From assembly GCF_016756615.1 (NCBI RefSeq), contig NZ_AP023262.1, positions 868,001 through 932,000 on the forward strand: a stretch of DNA of 64,000 nucleotides, read 5' to 3'. The notes beneath the pieces were generated by a model. That model ran no database searches. It was not told the DNA's origin and worked only from the letters and a program-made list of their open reading frames with translations. Position numbers and translations under genes: made by a program. Below are positions 1 through 8,545 of this stretch, piece after piece; position 1 is the first letter of the stretch; each line of letters opens with the position of its first letter. The DNA is from Mesorhizobium sp. L-8-3 (GTDB lineage Bacteria; Pseudomonadota; Alphaproteobacteria; Rhizobiales; Rhizobiaceae).

Positions 1-12
1 TTTTTTGACTAC

Positions 13-48
13 CGAGCTTCTTGTCTCAGGAATGAGACAAGAAGCTCG
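13..48. repeat. Perfect palindrome, 16-bp arms
   Basis: The arm at 13-28 is the exact reverse complement of 33-48, with a GGAA loop at 29-32. A T-run precedes it on the + strand, so it does not have the stem-then-U-tract order of an intrinsic terminator in either direction. It could be a protein-binding dyad or the end of an upstream transcript. The symmetry is certain; the role is not known. Confidence 0.6.
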
Positions 49-147
49 CAGGGATTTGAGCCAGAGTCAAACAGAAAGCAGCGGGCCCCGGATAGCCCCG
101 GCGGTTGCGGATTCGCTAGTCTCCATCGGCAAGATAGCCGCCCACAA

Positions 148-453
148 GTGGTCGCGAGCTTGACTGAGCGAAGCCTGTCAATCCTCTGGCGTGTGGGCGG
201 CCTAACGCGAGTCCTCGCCCCGTTGTCCGCACAGGACAAGACGCTGGCGGTTCTGTACAGCGTGCCCGGTCCCTTGGACGTTCGGAGCCTTCTTGCATCC
301 GTCGAGTACAGCAACCCGTCCCGCTATCGATCAACCATCCTCAAGGCCGCTCACCGCGCCCACCTCCTGCACTTAAACACCAAGGCCGACACCGCGCAGT
401 TATCGCCGCCCGGTTCGCGCTACGTTGAGGAAAGGGTGACCCTCGAAGTTTGA
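148..453 (+). CDS. Small hypothetical protein, possibly winged-helix-like
   Basis: This is a 101-residue reading frame from a GTG start. I do not recognise the family. The middle and C-terminal part (about residues 28-98) looks protein-like: an alternating helical pattern, then a segment containing SNPSRYRSTILKAAH and a closing LSPPGSRYVEERV. That layout is reminiscent of small winged-helix or phage/plasmid-type proteins, where the last strand carries a LTxxGxxYV-like motif. No clear Shine-Dalgarno sequence precedes the GTG, and no recognisable neighbour supports it. It may be a real small gene, a decayed fragment, or a chance frame. Confidence 0.3.
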   Translation: MVASLTERSLSILWRVGGLTRVLAPLSAQDKTLAVLYSVPGPLDVRSLLASVEYSNPSRYRSTILKAAHRAHLLHLNTKADTAQLSPPGSRYVEERVTLEV

Positions 454-842
454 ACGGGTCCCATCGGCACCCCAAGAGGGAAGGTCAGCCGCGCTCCCTT
501 GCAAGATGACCTCTCAGATTATTGACCCCTGGGAAGCGGCAGTATTGGATGGAAGGAGCAATCATGTCTTGCCTCCACCCCGACGGCTTTGACGGAGACA
601 AGCGTCGCGCCCGAAGATACAGTATCGGCTGAAGCCGCTTCAGGTCTTGTCGTGGAGAAGCACGTGCCGAACGCTGGAACTCTGCCCAATTCCACGAAGC
701 GGAGAGCGGACTTTCCGCGGAACTCCCTGCCTTGCTGTTTTGATCCAATGCAGGCCTCCAAGGCACGATTCTCCGTGAAGGCCGTCATTGGTCCGGCAAC
801 GCGCCCTGTCGACCTGATAGTCCCGTAGCCACGCGCGCGATA
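454..842. other. Intergenic stretch with no recognisable gene
   Basis: Several short frames are open on both strands, but none has a recognisable motif, a good ribosome site and a plausible composition at the same time. I see no RNA gene or strong dyad here. Confidence 0.5.
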
Positions 843-1601
843 CTATTCTTTGCCTTTTTCCGAGGGCTTCCGGGCGATCCATGAGGACAGCGGTTCCGGC
901 AAACCAGTGCTCTCTTTCGCCGGAGGGCGCGCGAAACTGCCAGCATTCGCGCCCAGCGGGCGAAGCCGATGGAGGGCGAGCGCCTGCAGAGCCGCCGCCT
1001 GAATTGGGTCCAGCAACACGGCGGGAACCTCATCCATGATGTCGCTGGCAAGTCCCGCGATCGGGGCGCCAGCAAGGATGACAACATCGGCGCGGGTGGC
1101 GGCGCGACGGCATGTTTCTGCCAGCGGTCGCCTCAGATCCTGCGCCACGTCGGAGATGGAGCCGAAATCGGCGTCCGGGGTGAAGGTTCCCGCGAAGCGG
1201 CGTTCAATGCCAGTCCGTGTCACCTGTTCCTCATACCAAGGCGCGAGCCGGGGAGAAAACGTGACGAAGGCGAAGCGCTGACCGAGCGCCAGCGCGGCAA
1301 GCATTGCGGCCTCCGACATGCCCGTGACCGGCAGGTCGAACAGTTCCCGCGCCGCTCCGAGGCCGGGGTCGCCGAAGGCGCCGATCACGGCCGCGTCGAA
1401 ACTGCCGATCCGCTCTGCGAGCATCGACAGGACCGCAGCACCGGCGATCTCGGCCTCCGCGCGCGACGAGATATAGGCGAACCCTTCGCGCGCAGTGACG
1501 GGCAGCAAGTCCACGTCCGGCGGCAGCACGGACCTGGCCGAGGCGGCAAGCCTGTCGGTCAGCGCCTGCGTCGTGTTCGGGTTGAGAAGCAGGAGCCGCA
1601 T
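843..1601 (-). CDS. Asp/Glu/hydantoin racemase family protein
   Basis: A 252-residue protein of the aspartate/glutamate/hydantoin racemase family, which includes allantoin racemase. The N-terminal NPNTT (residues 7-11) and the GAFGDPGL segment (74-81) are typical. The start overlaps the TRAP permease stop by one base (TGATG), so the two are translationally coupled; this rules out the longer upstream reading. Classical members use two cysteines, one before FGDPGL and one in GCAGM. Here those positions are Ala75 and about Gly178 (LAGAPIAG, 176-183), and the only Cys is residue 164. It is therefore probably not a two-Cys racemase; it may be a lyase, hydrolase or binding protein of the family. 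Its operon carries a TRAP transporter and an OHCU decarboxylase, which suggests ureide metabolism. Confidence 0.82.
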   Translation of the reverse strand: MRLLLLNPNTTQALTDRLAASARSVLPPDVDLLPVTAREGFAYISSRAEAEIAGAAVLSMLAERIGSFDAAVIGAFGDPGLGAARELFDLPVTGMSEAAMLAALALGQRFAFVTFSPRLAPWYEEQVTRTGIERRFAGTFTPDADFGSISDVAQDLRRPLAETCRRAATRADVVILAGAPIAGLASDIMDEVPAVLLDPIQAAALQALALHRLRPLGANAGSFARPPAKESTGLPEPLSSWIARKPSEKGKE

Positions 1602-2881
1602 CAGTAACCGAGCCTTTCCGGCAGCCATGTCACGATTCCCGGGAAAATCATGCACAGCAGCAGCACCGCATACATCGTGGCGATGAAAGGCCAGCTTTCG
1701 CGGACAAGCTCGCCCATCCTGACGCCCGTAACACCACAGACGACGAAGAGCACCACGCCCACAGGCGGAGTCAGCATCCCGATCACCAGGTTCAGTACGA
1801 AGAGAAAGCCGAAATGCAACGGATCGATCCCGTATTGTAACGCAATCGGGTGAAAGAGCGGCACGAGCATGATGTAGGCGGCGTTCGACTCCAGGAACAT
1901 GCCGACCACCAGCAACATGAGCGCGATCAGGCAAAGAAACAGGAATGGGCTGTCCGTAATTCCCTGCATCAAGGCTGCAAGTTTCATCGGCAGGAGATCG
2001 ATGGTGAACAGGAAGGTCACGGTGGAGGCAAACGCGATCATCGCGCCGACGAGCGCAGACGTTTTCGCAGCACTCAGGAGCACTTCAGGAAGGTCTGCGA
2101 ACTTGAGTTTGCGCGTGACGAAAAACCCGAGGAAGAGGGCGTAGCCGACGCCGACCGCCGCGCCCTCGGTGGGCGTGAACACCCCGGCGATGATACCGCC
2201 GATGACGAAGACCGGCATCAGGAAGACGATGAAGCTGCGCTGCGTCTCGCGCAGAATGTTCGACAGCGTGATAGGTTGACCGGCCAGCGGATAGTTCCGT
2301 CGCCACGCGATGAGCCAGCACAGAAGCATGAAGGCGGCGAAAAGGACTAACCCCGGAACCACACCGGACATGAACATGCCGCCGACCGAAACGCTTGACC
2401 CTGCCATGAAGGCATAAACGATCATCGCCCCGGAAGGCGGGATGATCGGCCCGAGATTTGCCGCTGCCGCGACGATCCCGGTCGAAAAGCCGAGACCGTA
2501 TTGCTTTTTCAGGGATGGAACGAGGGTGGACGCCAGCGCCGATGCATCCGCCACGGCAGCGCCCGAAACGGAGGCGAGCCCGGCTCCGGAAATGATCGTG
2601 ACCTGCGCCAGCCCGCCGCGCACCCGTCCGATGAAGGCGTTCGAGAAATCGATGAGCCGGTCCATGATCCCGCCCTTGAGCATCAGTTCACCCGCGATCA
2701 TGAAGAGTGGGATCGACATGAGCGGGAAGGAATTGACCGCGTTCATCAGCCGGGGCGGCAGTACCAGCAGATCGAAACCCGCCAGCCACAGCCCCGCCAG
2801 CGCCGCGACGCCGAGCGAAAAGGCGAGCGGCATGCCGAGGAACGCGAGCAACAGGAAAGTGGCGATGACGAAGAGGCTCAT
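1601..2881 (-). CDS. TRAP transporter large permease (DctM family)
   Basis: A 426-residue integral membrane protein with about 12 hydrophobic segments, the ion-coupled translocation subunit of a TRAP uptake system. Typical DctM features are the MPLAFSLGVAAL start, SGSA-like SGAAVADASAL, the PPSGAMIVYAF loop and the C-terminal LTPPVGVVLFVVCGV. The start is the ATG at 2881, which overlaps the small permease stop by four bases (ATGA). A longer in-frame extension upstream exists, but it overlaps that gene and lacks homology. It is the third gene of an operon running binding protein, small permease, large permease, racemase-family protein. Confidence 0.93.
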   Translation of the reverse strand: MSLFVIATFLLLAFLGMPLAFSLGVAALAGLWLAGFDLLVLPPRLMNAVNSFPLMSIPLFMIAGELMLKGGIMDRLIDFSNAFIGRVRGGLAQVTIISGAGLASVSGAAVADASALASTLVPSLKKQYGLGFSTGIVAAAANLGPIIPPSGAMIVYAFMAGSSVSVGGMFMSGVVPGLVLFAAFMLLCWLIAWRRNYPLAGQPITLSNILRETQRSFIVFLMPVFVIGGIIAGVFTPTEGAAVGVGYALFLGFFVTRKLKFADLPEVLLSAAKTSALVGAMIAFASTVTFLFTIDLLPMKLAALMQGITDSPFLFLCLIALMLLVVGMFLESNAAYIMLVPLFHPIALQYGIDPLHFGFLFVLNLVIGMLTPPVGVVLFVVCGVTGVRMGELVRESWPFIATMYAVLLLCMIFPGIVTWLPERLGY

Positions 2882-3363
2882 ATGCGAGGTTCCGCCGGGA
2901 AAAGGGCGAGATGGGCGAGATGCAGCGCCGCATGCAGCGCGCCAAGGATCACGGGAAAGAAAAAGACGCTCGAGGTCATGTCGATTGCGCCGAGCCGCTC
3001 TGACCATGTCGCCAGCGCCACGACGATCGACGTCCAGAAAACGACCGCCATCATCACCGCTGCGAGAGCGCACATCAGCCGGGCAACGAAGCGGCGAAGA
3101 CCATCAGGGAAGCGCGCCACCAACAGTTCGATCCCGACATGCGTGCCGTCGCGGATTCCAAGCGGAATGGCGAGGAAGATGGTCCAGACGAAGGCGATGC
3201 GGCTGGCCTCGTCGGCCCAGTCGAAGGAACCGTTGAAGACATAGCGCATGACCACCTGCGCGGAGACCACGACCACCATCGCCGCAGCGCCAAGGATAAC
3301 GAGGAGACGCGCGCCGGTGTCGGCGCGCGCAAGCAGTCCGGTCAGGGGACGGTAGAGCGCCAT
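2878..3363 (-). CDS. TRAP transporter small permease (DctQ family)
   Basis: A 161-residue protein with four predicted transmembrane helices, the DctQ subunit that bridges the large permease and the periplasmic binding protein. The conserved VVMRYVFNGSFDWADEASR stretch after helix 1, and the GTHVGIELL segment in the middle, are diagnostic of the family. I chose the ATG at 3363, four bases after the binding-protein stop; the further upstream Met would run into that gene. The stop overlaps the large permease start. Confidence 0.9.
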   Translation of the reverse strand: MALYRPLTGLLARADTGARLLVILGAAAMVVVVSAQVVMRYVFNGSFDWADEASRIAFVWTIFLAIPLGIRDGTHVGIELLVARFPDGLRRFVARLMCALAAVMMAVVFWTSIVVALATWSERLGAIDMTSSVFFFPVILGALHAALHLAHLALFPAEPRI

Positions 3364-3367
3364 CTGA

Positions 3368-4360
3368 TCACATGCCGAGCCGGGCGATCTCATCCTTGAG
3401 TAGCTTCACCAACTCCGGGTCGAGACGGGATTTGGTGTCCGCTGCAACATCCGCAGTCTTTTCGCGCAGCGCGGCGGCCAGTTCGGGCGAGACCTCGGTA
3501 TAGGTCATGCCCTTCCCGGTCAGCTGCGCGAGGCCGGCCGCGTCCTGTTCCGCTGCCAGTTCCCGCTGGTAGGCCACGGCGGTCGCCATCGCTTCCTTCA
3601 CCATGGCCTGGCTGTTGGCGTCCAGAGCATCGAACCACTTCTTGTTGGCGACGACGGAGATGAAATCGAAGAAATGCCCGGTGTTCGAGACATGCTTCTG
3701 AACTTCAGCGTAGCCAGCGACATTGATGATGGCGAAAGGGTTCTCCTGGCCATCGATAACGCCCTGTTCAAGGGCGGAATAGAGCTCCTTGACGTCCATC
3801 GCGACCGGGCTGGCACCAAGCGCGCGGAAGGTGGCGAGATGCGTCTCGTTCGGCTGAAGGCGGATCTTGAGACCTTCGATGTCCTCGATCTTCTCGATCG
3901 GGCGGACATTGTTGGTGAGCTGGCGGAAGCCGAGCTCCATGTAGCCCATCGGGGTCATTCCTTCATCGGCCATTTTCGCGTCAAGCGCGGCGCCAACCGG
4001 CCCGTCGACGATAGCGAAGGCCTGTTCTCTGTTTTCGAACTGAAACGGCAGGCCGACGATTTCCAGCTCGGGCACGGTGCGGGTCAGATAGGCAGTGCCT
4101 ACCCACATCAGTTCGATCGTGCCGATCTTGACGGCCTGGACATTCTCTGCTGCCCCGCCCAGTTGCTGCGCGGGAAAGATGTTCACGTCGATCTCCCCGT
4201 TCGACAGGCGTTCCAGCTCCTCCTCGAATTTCACCATGGCGAGGGAAGATGAATGTTCGGTCGCGAAATTGCCGGCGACGCGGATGGTGTCCTTCGCTTC
4301 GGCCATGACGGCCGTAAGGGCAATGGCGGTTGAGGCGACAAGAGGCAGCAGAATTCTCAT
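3368..4360 (-). CDS. TRAP transporter solute-binding protein (DctP family)
   Basis: A 330-residue periplasmic binding protein. It has a Sec signal peptide (residues 1-22, ending AEA) and the DctP core, including GLKIRLQPNETH (about 155-165). That segment carries the arginine which in this family binds the ligand carboxylate. The ALEQGVIDGQENP motif follows. A TAGGAGT ribosome site sits just upstream of the start. The first gene of a TRAP operon normally sets substrate specificity; the conserved Arg suggests a carboxylate ligand, and the OHCU decarboxylase neighbour suggests a ureide acid or related purine product. Confidence 0.93.
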   Translation of the reverse strand: MRILLPLVASTAIALTAVMAEAKDTIRVAGNFATEHSSSLAMVKFEEELERLSNGEIDVNIFPAQQLGGAAENVQAVKIGTIELMWVGTAYLTRTVPELEIVGLPFQFENREQAFAIVDGPVGAALDAKMADEGMTPMGYMELGFRQLTNNVRPIEKIEDIEGLKIRLQPNETHLATFRALGASPVAMDVKELYSALEQGVIDGQENPFAIINVAGYAEVQKHVSNTGHFFDFISVVANKKWFDALDANSQAMVKEAMATAVAYQRELAAEQDAAGLAQLTGKGMTYTEVSPELAAALREKTADVAADTKSRLDPELVKLLKDEIARLGM

Positions 4361-4372
4361 GGCAGTTTACTC

Positions 4373-4945
4373 CTAGGTTGCGGCGGCGAGATTCTTGGGC
4401 GTCTGCGCGCCCATCCCGAAAGCGCGGGCGGCACGGGATCGGATTACCGAGGCGATCTCGGCCAGTGTGGTGATGTGCTCTTCAAGCGGCGTAGCGGCGA
4501 GGCGGCGCTCGAAGGTGGCGAAAAGCGAGCGCAGGTTCTCCACGCGGTGCAGTGCAATAATGAACGGATGGCTGAAGCGGGCCCGGTAGGTAGCGTTCAG
4601 ACGGGTCAACCGCGAGGCTTCGGCGGCCGACAGAGCCAGCAGGCCAAGGCGTCCCTGTTCGCCGGTCGAAGCCTCAGTCATCCGCCCTTCTGCCGCCTCC
4701 TTTCCTGCCAGTTCAGGATGGGCATTGAACAGCGCGACCCGTTGACCGGGTTCGGCGCGGAGGATCGTTTCGACCAGAGCCCTGGCCAGCGCCTCGTCAC
4801 AGGCAAAAGGGCGCTGATCCACAGTTGCCGCAGCGACCCAGGGCGAACATTCTACCAGTGGCTCGATCATCGCGAGCGCGGCGGTGCGGGGTGCGGTGTT
4901 GAGGATGTCGAGCGTGGACGTCATCGGGTAGCTGGCCGTCTCCAT
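4373..4945 (-). CDS. uraD: OHCU decarboxylase (UraD family)
   Basis: A 190-residue protein of the 2-oxo-4-hydroxy-4-carboxy-5-ureidoimidazoline decarboxylase family, which makes S-allantoin in the last step of urate oxidation. The signature FNAHPELAG contains the catalytic His (His76). STGEQ (93-97) and the HPFIIAL segment (126-132) line the active site. The length is right for a single-domain enzyme. It is the promoter-proximal gene, 12 bases before the TRAP binding protein, and reads divergently from a LysR gene. No urate oxidase or HIU hydrolase lies in the window, so the pathway must be completed elsewhere. An internal ATG at 4924 is an alternative start. Confidence 0.88.
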   Translation of the reverse strand: METASYPMTSTLDILNTAPRTAALAMIEPLVECSPWVAAATVDQRPFACDEALARALVETILRAEPGQRVALFNAHPELAGKEAAEGRMTEASTGEQGRLGLLALSAAEASRLTRLNATYRARFSHPFIIALHRVENLRSLFATFERRLAATPLEEHITTLAEIASVIRSRAARAFGMGAQTPKNLAAAT

Positions 4946-5034
4946 CTATGCCTGATTGACGCTAGCCGCATTGCTGCATTGCATTCCATGACATTATCGA
5001 CAACTGTGCATTCTACTTTTTGGAATGATCGCTC
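4946..5034. promoter_or_regulatory. Divergent promoter region, uraD-TRAP operon / LysR gene
   Basis: An 89-bp intergenic region between divergent starts. It contains ATTCCA (4983-4988) and its inverse TGGAAT (5021-5026), and TGCATT-type repeats around 4975-4985 and 5007-5012. The layout fits LysR control of both transcripts, but no site is proven. Confidence 0.5.
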
Positions 5035-5979
5035 ATGTCGCTACATATTGTCCCGCGCGGTTTGCAATATATCGAGGCGGTTGCCGAGCACGGCTCGATC
5101 CAGGCCGCTTCGCGCGCTACCGGCATCGCCGCCTCGGCCATCGACCGGCAGATCAAGCTCTTGGAGGACCGGCTGGGTGTGCGGCTCTTCGACCGTATGG
5201 CGACCGGCATGTCCCTTTCGCCCGTGGGCGAGATGTTCATCGTGCTGGCGCGCCGCTGGAAAGCGGACGAGAACCGCATCTGGTCGGACGTCAAGCAGAT
5301 GCAAGGCGTCGATCTTGGCCATGTCCGGCTCGTCACGATGGACAGCCTGGTGAACGGTGTCCTCCCGCGCTTTTTGCACCACATCGCCGAGGTCTATCCG
5401 AAAGTCCGCATCGATGTGGAGATCGCCACGCCAGATGACGCGGTTTCCACGCTTGACGCAGGTGATGCGGATGTCGCGCTGACATTCAACCTGCGCGTGC
5501 CGCGGGACGTTCACGTCATCTGGAGCGCGGAACTGCCATTGCACTGTGTTGTTGCACCGGGCCACCCGCTGGCGGAGCACCGGCAGATCAGCCTGGCGAA
5601 AGTACGCGATCATGCCATCGTGGTGCAGAGCCCGGCGCTTGCGATCCGTCGTATCCTGGAGGCCCGGCACGGCTGGATGTTTTCTGAAAACCGTCCGCCT
5701 GTGGTCACCAATTCCCTGCAACTGTTGAAGCAACTCGTGGTGTCGGGCAGCCACGTCGCCCTAACCTCCGAACTCGACACTGCGCAGGAACTGCTCGAAG
5801 GCCGGCTCGTAGCCATCCCGGTGACCGGCCAGAACATTCTTCTGCAAAACATCGCTCTTGCCATAGACTCCCGCCGCGCCCTGCCGCGCATCGCGATCAC
5901 GGTGGCTGAACTGCTGGCCGCCGACACCCAAAAAATGCTGGAAGAAGTCAGAGCGATTTTGCCCGAAGCGCGTTCATGA
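5035..5979 (+). CDS. LysR-family transcriptional regulator
   Basis: A 314-residue LysR regulator. The N-terminal winged HTH (about residues 6-65) has the typical EHGSIQAASRATGIAASAI helix-turn-helix and LEDRLGVRLFDR wing. A periplasmic-binding-protein-like effector domain follows (about 90-300). It is transcribed away from the uraD/TRAP/racemase operon across an 89-bp gap, the classical position of a LysR activator of the neighbouring catabolic operon. The inducer is unknown; a purine-derived ureide is a reasonable guess. Confidence 0.92.
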   Translation: MSLHIVPRGLQYIEAVAEHGSIQAASRATGIAASAIDRQIKLLEDRLGVRLFDRMATGMSLSPVGEMFIVLARRWKADENRIWSDVKQMQGVDLGHVRLVTMDSLVNGVLPRFLHHIAEVYPKVRIDVEIATPDDAVSTLDAGDADVALTFNLRVPRDVHVIWSAELPLHCVVAPGHPLAEHRQISLAKVRDHAIVVQSPALAIRRILEARHGWMFSENRPPVVTNSLQLLKQLVVSGSHVALTSELDTAQELLEGRLVAIPVTGQNILLQNIALAIDSRRALPRIAITVAELLAADTQKMLEEVRAILPEARS

Positions 5980-6377
5980 GAGCACACAGATTCTTGACTT
6001 GCCGAGCGGGTTTCGGGTTCTCGGAGAACTATGGACGGCCAGATCTCTGCTGATTGCCCATTTGACTTCACAATATAGGCCTGAGCGTCCAGGGCAGTGG
6101 AATCTGGTTTTGCGGAAGGGACTTTGAAGGGGCGCAGAGCGGCTCTGCGTCCCAAAATGCGACGTCCAATCAAAGAGCGGAGCCTCCCTCGAAGCGGACG
6201 TCAGCATCCTCCTGCTCGACCCCCGGCTGATTCCCGTGATGTCAGACGACCTGTCGGGGACAGGCATGAGCTTCTCATCGCGTTGAACCAGTCCATCGAT
6301 CATCGCGTAGGGCTGCAAACACCGGTCTCACAAGCTACCATTGCGCAGGAGCAAACGCGTCCCGAGGATTGGCTCAG
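5980..6377. other. Intergenic region with one hairpin
   Basis: I see no credible gene. An imperfect hairpin lies at 6129-6153, with 11-bp arms GGGGCGCAGAG and CTCTGCGTCCC including one G-T pair and a CGG loop. It is followed by AAAA rather than a T tract, so terminator activity for the upstream LysR gene is uncertain. A GAGGA ribosome site at 6364-6368 belongs to the next gene. Confidence 0.5.
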
Positions 6378-8210
6378 ATGTCATTCGTCGATTCTCTCGC
6401 AGCGAGACTGTTGTCGGCGACATTGATGTTCGATCGGGCGTCGTTGCTGGCGCTCGAGGCTTTGGCTGCCGACTCCGACCGCCGGGTCCTGAGACGCGGC
6501 GAAATTCTGGTTCGCGAAGGCGATGCATCGGACAGGTTTTTCATCGTGCTGTCCGGTCGATTCACGGTACACACAGGAGGCTCGACCGGCTCGGTCGCCG
6601 AGATCGCACAGGGTGAACTGGTCGGTGAAGTCGGTTTCTTCGCAGGACTGCCCCGCACGGCCACCGTCCTTGCAGCGCGCGATTCAATCGTCCTCGAAAT
6701 CAGTCGCGATCATTTCGAGAAGGCGGCCGAGACCCTGCCGAGCCTGAGAGCGGCGGTCACGACATTTCTTGCGCGCCGGTTTGCCACCCTTCCGAGTTCG
6801 CTGCCCATCAAGAAACCTGCCAGAATCCGAACACTTGCGGTCATTGCAGCCGGTGGGAGTCGCATCTCACCGCTGTTCATCCGGCGCCTGCAGCAAGCAT
6901 TCGACCTGACCACCTGCGCTCGCTTCGTTTCCCGGCTCGACATCCACGCCCGGTTCGCCGGTCTTCCGTTCGACGACCAGGCGATCCTCAACTGGTTGAA
7001 CGAACTGGAGGCGGAAGCCGATTTCATCATCTATGTCGCCGATGAAGACCCAAGTGAATGGACCCGAGTCTGCATTCGCCAGGCGGATAGCGTCCTCTTG
7101 CTTGCCGACGCGTCCTGCTCGCCCCGCCCGAACCCGTCCGAGGAGCTGGCTGTATCGGTCCATCCACCATCCGCCGGGCGGCTGGTCCTGATTCACGAAC
7201 ATCGCACGGCAGCGGTCTCCGGTACCTCCGCATGGCTCGATGAGCGTCCCCATATTGGCCACCATCATCATGTTGCGCTTGACGACGGGTCTGATTTCCA
7301 GCGCCTGGTTCGATTTGTTTCCGGCAAGGCACGGGGCTTCGTCGCGGCCGGGGGTGGGGCCCTCGGCAGCGCCCATCTGGGCGTCTACAAGGCCTTCGTC
7401 GAGGCGGGTGCTCGCTTCGAATATCTCGGCGGGACGAGCTCCGGAGCGGCGATGATGGCGGGCTTCGCAAAAGGGCTCGATGCCGAGCAGATTGATCGAG
7501 GCACGCACAACATATTCATCAAGAGCCGAGCGTTTCGCCGTCTTACCTTGCCGCATTTCGCGCTTCTGGATCACAAAGCGTTCGATCGGGCCCTTCGCGA
7601 AGAATATGGTGAGGTTCTGATCGAGGATCTTTGGCTGCCGTTCTTTGCGCTTTCGACCAATCTGAGCTGCCGTGAGCCCCATATCCACCGTCGTGGAAAG
7701 CTCTGGCATGCCGTTCGGGCGTCCGGCTCGATCCCGGGTGTCCTACCCCCGTTCTTCACCGCTGACGGCGATATGCTGGTTGACGGCGCCATCATGAACA
7801 ATCTGCCGCTGGAGCAGATGAGGGAGCTCAAGACCGGACCCAATGTCATCGCGAACCTGCGGGCGAGTGCACCGCAAAAATACGACATAGACTATGACCG
7901 CATCCCCGGAGCTTCCGAACTGGCGGTCGGCTTGCTGAACCCTTTGCGTCGTGCCCGCATGCCTCAAGTCCCCAGCATGCTTCAGGTCATCGCCGCCAGC
8001 ATGCTGGTACACCGGCCGCACGACATCGCCGTCGGCGAAGAGGATGTCGTGGTCTGTCCGCAACTTTCCAGCACGATCGGCTTCATGGACTGGAGCCGGC
8101 ATTCCGAGTTGTTTTCGGACAGCTACCACGGCACGGCCCGATGGATCGAGGAACGCCTGCGCCAGAACGACCCACGGCTCCGGGCGGTGCTCGACGCCGG
8201 GCGCGCTTAG
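6378..8210 (+). CDS. Cyclic-nucleotide-binding patatin-like phospholipase
   Basis: A 610-residue protein with two recognisable parts. Residues about 15-130 form a cNMP-binding (CAP-ED) domain, seen in GEILVREGDASDRFFIVLSG and GELVGEVGFFAGLPRTATV. Residues about 310-500 form a patatin/NTE-type lipase: GGGALG oxyanion loop, GTSSGA with nucleophile Ser354, and the DGA dyad with Asp469. An intervening region of about 180 residues is of the NTE/RssA-associated type. The start is set by GAGGA at 6364-6368, well spaced for the ATG at 6378; a TTG at 6369 is too close. It is probably a phospholipase or lysophospholipase gated by a cyclic nucleotide. A class III cyclase gene lies convergently downstream. 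Confidence 0.9.
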   Translation: MSFVDSLAARLLSATLMFDRASLLALEALAADSDRRVLRRGEILVREGDASDRFFIVLSGRFTVHTGGSTGSVAEIAQGELVGEVGFFAGLPRTATVLAARDSIVLEISRDHFEKAAETLPSLRAAVTTFLARRFATLPSSLPIKKPARIRTLAVIAAGGSRISPLFIRRLQQAFDLTTCARFVSRLDIHARFAGLPFDDQAILNWLNELEAEADFIIYVADEDPSEWTRVCIRQADSVLLLADASCSPRPNPSEELAVSVHPPSAGRLVLIHEHRTAAVSGTSAWLDERPHIGHHHHVALDDGSDFQRLVRFVSGKARGFVAAGGGALGSAHLGVYKAFVEAGARFEYLGGTSSGAAMMAGFAKGLDAEQIDRGTHNIFIKSRAFRRLTLPHFALLDHKAFDRALREEYGEVLIEDLWLPFFALSTNLSCREPHIHRRGKLWHAVRASGSIPGVLPPFFTADGDMLVDGAIMNNLPLEQMRELKTGPNVIANLRASAPQKYDIDYDRIPGASELAVGLLNPLRRARMPQVPSMLQVIAASMLVHRPHDIAVGEEDVVVCPQLSSTIGFMDWSRHSELFSDSYHGTARWIEERLRQNDPRLRAVLDAGRA

Positions 8211-8545
8211 CGCACTCGCCTTTGGCCGGAAACTCCTTCTATCACCGTGACTGGCATCTGCGTCGGTACGATCCGGGTCAGCCTGGAACCGGTCGATTCA
8301 CGAAGGCCCCGGAATTCGGCTTTCCCGCGCCGGCGGCCGTCAGTGCAGACACGTTGATATCGTTGGCGGTGGAGTCGCGGCTCTCGTCCGGCTGGTCGAT
8401 GCGCGGTGGACACCTTCGATGATCGACTGCCTGGCCTCGGCGCCGTCGGACGACGGCAGATCCTCAAAATTGCATCGGCACGGTCGTCGATCCAGTCGTG
8501 GATAGCGTGCTTCAGGAGGCAGGCATCCGCGCGGACGGGCACTGC
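8211..8545. other. Convergent intergenic region, nothing recognised
   Basis: The gap lies between the patatin and cyclase genes, which end toward each other. Short frames are open on both strands, but none has a convincing motif, and I see no stem followed by a T tract. Confidence 0.45.

Noticed and set aside
1602..1934. N-terminal extension of the racemase-family protein
   Set aside because: It lies inside the TRAP permease gene and has no homology; the coupled ATG at 1601 is the natural start.
6369..6371. TTG start for the patatin protein
   Set aside because: It abuts the GAGGA ribosome site; the ATG at 6378 has the right distance.
8207..8542. A 111-residue minus-strand frame between the patatin and cyclase genes
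   Set aside because: No motif, no ribosome site, low-complexity Arg content; not credible as a gene.
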